Below, piece by piece: positions 32,401 to 39,540 of a DNA stretch of 39,540 nucleotides. A program made the position numbers and the translations under genes. Where the stretch lies: assembly GCA_027604005.1 (NCBI GenBank), contig JADGJT010000218.1, positions 1-39,540 of the forward strand, written 5' to 3'. Below the pieces are notes generated by a model, which searched no databases, had not been told where the DNA came from, and saw only the letters and a list, made by a program, of their open reading frames with translations. The stretch's first letter is position 1; each line of letters opens with the position of its first letter. This DNA comes from Dinochytrium kinnereticum. Its lineage: Eukaryota; Chytridiomycota; Chytridiomycetes; Chytridiales; Chytridiaceae.

Positions 32401-35268
32401 CTGAGGATTGATGTTGGAAAGCTAACAAAAGAAGGGACCGAAAAGATTGTGATTCGTGAGATGAGCGCGTCATGCGGACCTGTTCAAGCGGTGTCTCACA
32501 ATTTGTTAAAGGAGCTGCATGAGAAGAGTCAAGGTAACAAGCTCCTCTAGTTGCAATGCTTTCTGTATAGTCCAATATTTTCATCACTAAGAATCATTTT
32601 CTCTTTGAATATTTCGGTTTGCAATAAAAATACTGATTTATAGGCAACCCTATGGTCATAAAGCTCTTATGCAAGCTTCTTGCGAGCGATCCAGACGTAT
32701 CTGTCAGCCTTGGTATTCTCAGTCGCCGTCTAGCCCCAGGAAATACCCAGGAGCTTCTTCCGTTGGATGCGTCTGCGGCTATCGTTTCTCAGTAAGAGTC
32801 CGTCTCAAACTTCTTAAGCGCTGAAGCTGATTAGGCTGGATCGACTAAGACCCGAAGTTAAAATTGTCCTTCGAACTGCGTCTGTAGCCGGTACGGATAT
32901 ATAGAATTGGTTAGAAGCTAATCGCAAATATAGGGCAGTTCTTTACACTCCCGGAGCTGGATTTTGCACTCAAATCCCTCTATCCCGACACCAACGAGCT
33001 TACAGCTGCCCTAGAATCACTTCCATCCATCCTTCAAGAATGTATGACTTATGGCTTCCTTTCCACGCAAGAATTCCACCAAGAGAACCTTGATCAAACC
33101 TATTCTTTTGTGCATTATCTCGTGTACCAGGGAATATATCAAAGCCAGCTACCGCTCCGGCGCGAAGAGATACACTCCATCTACGCTAATTACTACGAAT
33201 CCATCATGACATCGCAAACGCATACGGCAAACCTGTCGACACTTCTTTACCACCTGCTGAAACTTGATGGTCAGGAAAAGAGGAAGCAAAGATACGTTAG
33301 GGAGGCGTTTAAGTTAAATGCAGAGAGGCATCGGCCGGTTGAGGGCTTGCCTTATTATGAGATTTTGAAGGAGCTGGAGGCTATTGAGTTGATGCAGAAG
33401 ACGCCTCTTCAGGAAGCCCAGGAGCTTAGATTGTTAGCGCAGCTAATTATCGAGTTAGGGTATGTATAAAGAGTTACAGGCTTTTTTTTGTTTTCTTTCT
33501 TTCCTGACTTGCTTTAGGGATAGGGATAGAGCGAAAAAATACATTTTTGAGGCATTTAAGATACTTGGATACCCTCTAGGAGAAGCCTTGTCGAGTAACT
33601 TCAAGTTAATGCTTCTGTTACTGAAACTATTCCCGTCCATTCCTTCAATGATCAAAGTGGGGCCCGTGCAATGTTACTTGAAGAGTTTCTCTATCATGAA
33701 ATCTCAATTCAAGCCCGCGTTCGCTGATATCAGCATTAAGGAGGTCACAAGCATCCTTAAAAACAGAACAGAGCTTCCCTACCTCCCCAACGATCCGCTT
33801 CATGTTACAAATCGGATAGCCATCATCGCCTTTGAGATATGGGAACTTTTAGTAACAGCGCTATTTATCGTCTTTAACGAGGGAAAGCCGGGAACCGAGA
33901 TAGCCGTTATTCAATGCCTACAGTTTTTGTCTCACATGCTTCTACCAGATAACGGGAGAGGATGTCTAGCAGGAGTTTATTCTTCTATGGCTTTGATGAT
34001 GCAATTCTCGGGAAGGAAGGCTGTAGCAGATTGTTTCTTAGATGAAGGGTTGAGACAGCTAGCGAGAACGGACGGGTTGGCTCTCACAATGCAGTCTGTG
34101 TACGCGCTTCCTCCCATGTACTCTATCTATGATTCGAGAGGCGAGTGGGAGCGGTGTGTGTCGTTTTCAAGGGAATATATTTGCTTGATTGATAAGTTGG
34201 GGTATGCCTCCGTCTCCGGAATTCATATCGCCCTTCTGGTTTCCATAGTTATGAACGAGTTGTAAGTGAGAGTAAGGATTAGACCAGATATCTGACCATG
34301 ATAATGTTTAGGCTAGGACTGGATTGCGATTGCACTATACTCTGGGCAAAACAATTATCGAAGGACGTTTATGACGATTACCCCGACCTTCATGAGACGT
34401 TTGAGCTGAAGTTTTGTATTGCTTCTTTGTCATGCTTTTCAGAAAAATTAAACGATACTGCTGGCTTTTATCGTACTGCAAAGGACCGGATGAGGGGGTA
34501 CATTGTAAGTCTTGAAGCACTTTCGTTGGTTTATTCATCACTTCAAGGGGACTGAAGTAGAAAACGGTTGGAGAACTCTTTTCATGTCCATATGCCTTCT
34601 CCGCTTCGAAACATTTATGCTGCTTTTTGGACCGTCTGGAAAAGAGGGTCATGAATGGGTAGATGGCGCCACAAGCTCATTTACGGCGGCGACCCACGGC
34701 CTGGAACGACTCGCTCCGATCCAGGTTATCCTACTTATCTAAAAGCACGCTCTAACCATTCTCGATACAGTACCTCTTTGCATTTCCACTATGTCTCAAC
34801 CTCCTTCCCTTGATGATGGACTGTCTCATCTTTTTCTGCATCGGCACGAAGGATCCGAAATATGCGCCAGCGGTGAAGGCATTCAAGCGATTACTGGACA
34901 ATTTGTCTAGAAAAATGATCATAGGCTCCAGACAGCAGCCCGCAAACACCATCTTTATCAAGCGAATCCGTTCCTCGTTCAATCAGTTATTAAAAGGTCG
35001 AACACGGAATGGATGCCAGAGTATCTGCGACCTTGTTCAAAACTGCGCTAAATACCATTTCTTCACTAAGACGCTCCAGTGCAGGCTCATTGCGCGTGTT
35101 GGGATTATGGTGGCTCGGTTAGGCGTTGCAGGAAAGTCTGAATTCGGTTTGAAGTTTCCGATATCGCATCAGGGGGTCATTAGCGGCTTGCATGGCGCTG
35201 GGATGAGGTCGGAGTTGAGAGCATTGAGTAATGCGACTGGTGCTGAGACGCCCTTTTGGTGGAACTAA
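29486..35268 (+). CDS. Soluble adenylyl cyclase (ADCY10-like)
   Basis: Sixteen exons give 1618 residues: 29486-29597, 29685-30861, 30947-31131, 31181-31436, 31496-31603, 31697-31937, 32002-32157, 32204-32293, 32344-32533, 32644-32791, 32835-32890, 32934-33459, 33518-34261, 34312-34504, 34548-34724 and 34771-35268. All phases agree. Two class III cyclase domains come first. C1 has the metal-binding Asp of IIDISGYTGL (Asp35) and of KLAGDSAIAVW (Asp83). C2 (about 320-500) has VLGPCVNLAAR with the Asn and Arg that hold the transition state. Then come an ATPase with P-loop GKSGFGKT (about 554) and Walker B LVLILDDSQWMD, and about 800 residues of helical repeats. This is the full architecture and length of animal bicarbonate-sensing cyclase, which makes cAMP in the cytosol and flagella. 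The start is the first ATG in frame before the conserved C1 strand. Most introns in the 3' two-thirds are only 43-64 nt. Confidence 0.93.
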
Positions 35269-36046
35269 TCAATGTTGTCGCGATACCCCACGAACTGTTT
35301 ACTTTCGCGCCTGCTGCAGGCGATGAGGACTGAATGATTGAAGAATCTCTAATAAACCCCGCCAAGTTTTGAATCTCAATAGTCTGACTCGTGAGCTTTG
35401 AAAAAGCAATGTTCAAGCGTGAGCCCATGTGCATTCACATTTCCTGTTTGTTGTCTTAAAAATTGGGATGTTGCCTTTTAGTACATATTATGGCACAGTC
35501 AAATCAAGTGCCAATCCGCCAAGTCATGAACTGAGTAAACAGAAGAAACTTGTGCTTTGATTAAATGCAGCACTTCGACGGTGGTCGAAGTTGGCCTGCG
35601 ATGCAGAGGGCTAGGAGGTTCCTTTTTTACAATCGTTGTGATGTTTCGGCTCACCAGCATGGGTGGTATGGTCTATACATTATCACTTGGAGGGTTCTGA
35701 TGTGCCTTGACGCGTCGCATATTATGCATTCTTTTCTTGAAGTTTTTGCGTCTTGCACTATCTTTAAGTGGTTGTTTGATGAGGAAGTTCTGTCCATTCA
35801 GTGGGGGGAATTCAAAAGTGACGCGGAATCTTCTTCCGGGCATATTCGACTCTCCCCGTAACTTGAGAAATCCCCCGATCATCAATCATCAATTATTATT
35901 GTTATGATGTATGTATTATCCATTATTGCTGTAATTCTCAGATAAAAATATCTCAAAGCTGCCAACTGCGGCTTTGAATTATTTGGTCTGGACATTTTTC
36001 AATTTTTCCAATTCCATCACCAACAAAAACTCACTTCTCAGCACTG
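35269..36046. other. Short intergenic region before SF1
   Basis: 3' end of the cyclase gene and promoter of the SF1 gene. One open frame of 98 codons at 35565-35861 (+) has no recognisable motif and is probably chance. Confidence 0.45.
35351..35356 (+). terminator. Poly(A) signal candidate of the adenylyl cyclase gene
   Basis: AATAAA about 85 nt after the cyclase stop codon. Confidence 0.5.
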
Positions 36047-38070
36047 ATGAGCTATCGAGACCGCGGCGTCAGCGGGACGAACAACACGCCTCTGGGCACT
36101 CGCAGGTCCCGCTTTGAGGATGACAGGGAGCGGGACTCATCCTACGACTACGACCGCGGGGCGGAGAGCAGTAGGAGCTCAAAGAGGCGCTTCACCGATG
36201 GGCCAGGTGATGCGGCGGACTCCAGAGCTGAACCTGCCCCGCCAAGGCGCAAGAGTCGCTGGGGTGATGAGTCTAAGAAGGTCATCATTCCCGGTGTGCC
36301 TACCGTGCTGCCGAAGGGACTTACGGCGCAGCAGACTGAGGAGTTTCTGATTCAGATGAAGATTGACGAGCTCCAACGGAAGCTGCGCACTGGGGACGTC
36401 ATCCCTCCCGAAAAAGATCGGTATGTGGAAGATTTGAGTTTGAGCCCATGCTTAGCGTCAATGCTTACCTGTCTTTTTCTCGGTGCGCGTTGTTGCTATT
36501 CATTTTCTATCAACTTCCAGCTCACCCTCACCCGAGCCAGTTTATGGAGCGGATGGCAAGCGTGTTAACACCCGTGACGTCCGATATCGGAAAAAGATTG
36601 AGAATGAATGTCATAAGATTGTGGAGGACGCTATGAAGCGCTTTCCGAACTTCAGGCCGCCCCCGGACTATAAGAAGCCGTCCAAGATTCAGGACAAGCT
36701 ATATATTCCCGCTAGGGACTTTCCCGATATCAACTTTATCGGTCTTCTGATTGGCAAGTGTTTAAACTCCTTTCTAGTTCTCATTTTCCATACTAACTTT
36801 TTTACCCTTCCCCCCCTTTTTTTCTTTATATTTTTTTTAGGACCCCGTGGAAATACATTGAAGAAGATGGAGACTGAATCAGGGGCCAAGATCAGTATCC
36901 GTGGTAAAGGATCAGTCAAGGAGGGCAAGGCTCGAGTTGATGGTGCTCTCGCCCCCGGCGAAGAAGAGGATCTTCACTGTCTAGTCACCGCCGATTCAGA
37001 AGAAAAGGTTAAGCTTGCCATGAAGCACATCGAAAAGATCATAGAAACGGTATGTTGTTCCTCACATGTATTTTTCTTTGACATATTTCTGCTTTTCCTG
37101 TAACTGCAGGCTGCTAGCGTCCCGGAAGGTCAAAATGAGCTGAAGCGTATGCAGCTTCGAGAACTCGCCGCCCTTAACGGAACCCTGCGTGATGACGAGA
37201 ATCAGATATGTCAGAACTGTGGTGCACCGGGGCATAGGCGTTTTGAGTGCCCCGAGACTAAGAACTTCACTATCAACCTTGTTTGTAGAATTTGTGGGGG
37301 TGCAGGGCATATAGCCAAGGACTGTACAGAACGAAACAACCCTGCCGCTCTTCACGCCGCAAGTCAAAGAGAGATGAAACTCGATACCGAATATGCGAGC
37401 CTTATGGCTGAACTTGGGGAGGGTGGAGGTGGTGGGGTTAGTATGCCTTTTTCTTTTGTCTTTTTTTCTTTCTCAATTTGCTGTTTTTTAGTCCTTTTCT
37501 TTATTTTAGTATCACACCTTCTGACTTCCATTTCAAGGGTAATTTTGGAGCTAAGCCCGTGGCATCTGGAAGCCAGTCTTCTCGACCCCCATGGCAGCCG
37601 AGTTCAGGAGGTGGCGCTGGAGCACCTCCTCCATGGGCAAAGCGTGAGCCCGAGCCTGCGATGAACCCATGGGCTGCACCTCCGATGCCGATGATGGCGC
37701 CTCCTGGGATGGGTGGGATGAGCGGTCCTCCAGGTACAGATCATGTCTTTGCCCAGTCGAGAAGTTCTTGTCTTTCTCTTGTTAGAAGCCTGCTAATGAT
37801 CGCTTTTTTGCTTTTTTGTACTAAGGCGCTCCAGGAGCATGGGCGCAGCCACCTTGGGGAGCCCCTCCTCCTCCTCCGGGGGCGTATCCTGGCGCGCTCC
37901 CGCCACCTCCTCCTGCATTTGGAGGGTATGGTTACGGTATGCCTTTCCCTGGTGCCCCACCACCACCCCCTCCTCTCTCTGCGCCGCCACCGCCACCTCC
38001 GGCGGTCGCACCGCCGCCGCCGCCACCTCCTTCTTCGGCACCGCCTCCACCTCCACCTCCAACGTCGTGA
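36047..38070 (+). CDS. Splicing factor SF1 / branchpoint-binding protein
   Basis: Six exons (36047-36420, 36521-36753, 36841-37049, 37110-37436, 37538-37733, 37826-38070) give 527 residues. The N-terminal basic region contains the U2AF-binding ligand motif RRKSRWGD, then the helix-hairpin segment [18 protein letters not shown]. The SPSPEPVYG phospho-motif follows. The KH-QUA2 domain reads [19 protein letters not shown] and [12 protein letters not shown]. Two CCHC zinc knuckles follow ([28 protein letters not shown]). A long Pro/Gly C-terminus ends in PPPPPP runs. SF1 binds the intron branchpoint in the early spliceosome with U2AF65. The intron after exon 2 starts with GC (GCAAGT) rather than GT, and it splits the first Gly codon of the KH GPRG loop. 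Length and layout are typical of the family. Confidence 0.96.
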
Positions 38071-39236
38071 GATGTCTCGTGGTTAGAGCCTGGCAAAATC
38101 GATTGTCGTGTAGTCTTTCTAGGCTTGCCAAGACTATGAATGCCTGACATTCTAACTCCAACCACATTTCCGATGCTGACTGGGGCTGATAACTCATGGC
38201 ATCTGACTTAACCATATTTTCTTAACCTTGCTCGTACTTGCTTTTCTGTTTTGCTAATGTTCAGTTATCGAAATAAGCGTGTGTTCTGTTCCGCTTTTCG
38301 GTAGTTCTGACCATTCTAATTTTGATTTACCTTTCTCAACTTGTGCCTCCTTTTTATGTTAGCTGACTATAATTTTGTTGGAAGCAAATGACTTTAATCA
38401 CACTTTGGCGGCCTGCGGATTTTTGAGATAATATGGTTCGGAAAACAATGGTTGGTTTTTATGAAACATCTTGAAAGGCACGGAAATGCGGTCTGTCTAA
38501 CTCAAATGGTGTTGCTGTTCTGCTGTTAACACTTAGAAAGGTCATATTGTTGATTAACCTAGAGTTGCCCGAGTTTTTTTCACCTTAGCATGGCAGCTCG
38601 GTAAAGACAAACACAGGTACGAAAGGTAATGAATGACCTGAGTAGTAGCTTCCATGCTGACCTTAGACTGACGAAGCAACAAGCCAATGCTCTTTTAACA
38701 TGCTGGGACATCAAATAAATGTATTCGTCAACAGATGTTAGAGCTGCCAGCGAAACAAAGGCCCAGTGGACCAGTACCATGAACGCTCTTGCGGCAAAAT
38801 GGGTTGTAGTTCCGCGAACGACCGACACGGTTGCGCATGGATGTTGGGAAAGAAGGTGCGGGAAATGAACATGTGTTAATGATGGATGTTTACGACGGAC
38901 GGGACCAAAGCTTATTATTAGGGGCTGAGCAGTAGTAGTATTACCTTCCCGAGAGCTGAGTGGTAATCACTTACTACATGGTGCGGCAACGCAAGGAAAA
39001 GTGACATGTGGGGGCTTATTCGTCTTGATTATTTCATCATTGACCATGTGATGATCATGGCCCACTCAGTCTGTCGAGTATGATAGGGTGGGTTCAAAGC
39101 ATTCGCGATTATAATAATTGATCCCAACTACCATTATTGTGAATCTGCTGTAAGCCATCTCTTGTAAACTCCTGGGATATCCGCGGTGGCAACACAAATG
39201 AAAAGCATATTTCAACTCAACAAGCAGAAGCACCTA
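38071..39236. other. Intergenic region downstream of SF1
   Basis: 1.2 kb with no supported gene. An 82-codon open frame on the minus strand (38828-38580) contains a hydrophobic stretch but has no family, splice or promoter support. Confidence 0.45.
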
Positions 39237-39540
39237 TCATTTCCCATCCGCATCTAACCCGCCCGTATCGTGCGCCGCTCCCTTTGAGCCCGCTCTCCTC
39301 CCGTCCGGGGGCACCTCCATCAACGTCCGCGAAGCGGAAGGCGCACTCCGCGGTCTTTCCTCCCTACTCCCATCGTTACCTCCCCGAGCCGCGGGCGCTG
39401 GGTGGACGCGTTTCTTCCGTCTGCTTCGCTTCACGCCCTTCTCCAACCGCCCCCTCCGGCGTGTGTGAAGTTCTCTCTATTGGCCCTCTCTGCTCAGCCT
39501 CGACATACAGAGTAGAGAACCACATTTGTGGGTGACGATC
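39237..39540 (-). CDS. Possible 3' exon of a gene running off the window
   Basis: The minus strand is open from about 39477 to a stop at 39237-39239. It encodes a basic, then Ala/Gly/Ser-rich tail (KRSRRKKRVHPAPAARGG ... GGLDADGK-stop). The open stretch is preceded by CCAATAG, a usable splice acceptor, and GC content rises sharply compared with the spacer before it. It would be the last exon of a minus-strand gene starting beyond the right edge. No domain can be assigned, and the opposite strand is also partly open. Confidence 0.3.

Noticed and set aside
35565..35861. 98-codon frame between cyclase and SF1
   Set aside because: No motif, no splice support, and it lies in the expected 3' and promoter spacer.

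Overview
The window is nuclear DNA of an intron-rich fungus. Genes lie on both strands, have short GT-AG introns, and are separated by 0.4-2 kb of AT-rich or homopolymer-rich DNA. A full-length animal-type soluble adenylyl cyclase, an M36 fungalysin, a WSC-type wall sensor and a Fun19-like SWIRM protein fit a zoosporic true fungus (chytrid-like) best. That placement is inferred from gene content, not from a marker gene.

Layout, left to right. 1-1850: low-complexity DNA with one doubtful minus-strand reading frame. 1852-6058 (-): a 1284-residue low-complexity and coiled-coil protein of unknown function. 6468-9890 (-): an 11-exon metal-dependent amidohydrolase with an N-terminal membrane anchor. 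10541-11775 (+): a protein resembling START lipid-binding domains. 12960-15930 (+): a secreted fungalysin metalloprotease with an unusual Arg-Thr repeat and Thr-rich linker, followed at 16315-16450 by a decayed fragment of a second fungalysin. 16915-18904 (-): a SWIRM-domain chromatin protein whose frame is broken once. 20927-23375 (+): a WSC-domain single-pass membrane protein. 24576-25268 and 26917-28107 (-): two secreted proteins that share a signal peptide, a short helical motif and an upstream DNA element; the second is interrupted by an assembly gap. 29486-35268 (+): a 16-exon soluble adenylyl cyclase. 36047-38070 (+): splicing factor SF1/branchpoint-binding protein. 39237-39540: possible last exon of a minus-strand gene that runs off the window.

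The genes do not form an obvious pathway. The middle of the window (12.9-28.1 kb) is rich in secreted or surface proteins (fungalysin, WSC sensor, two small secreted proteins) and shows recent turnover: a protease relic, repeat-bearing linkers and a duplicated secreted-protein pair. The right end carries conserved housekeeping or signalling genes. Splice structures for the amidohydrolase, fungalysin, WSC protein, adenylyl cyclase and SF1 were built by hand from splice sites; all keep frame and give proteins of sensible length.

Most novel candidate: the secreted pair at 24.6-28.3 kb. Its genes have near-identical leader peptides, and a shared element with a GCCGC-T-GCGGC palindrome begins exactly 198 bp upstream of each start codon.
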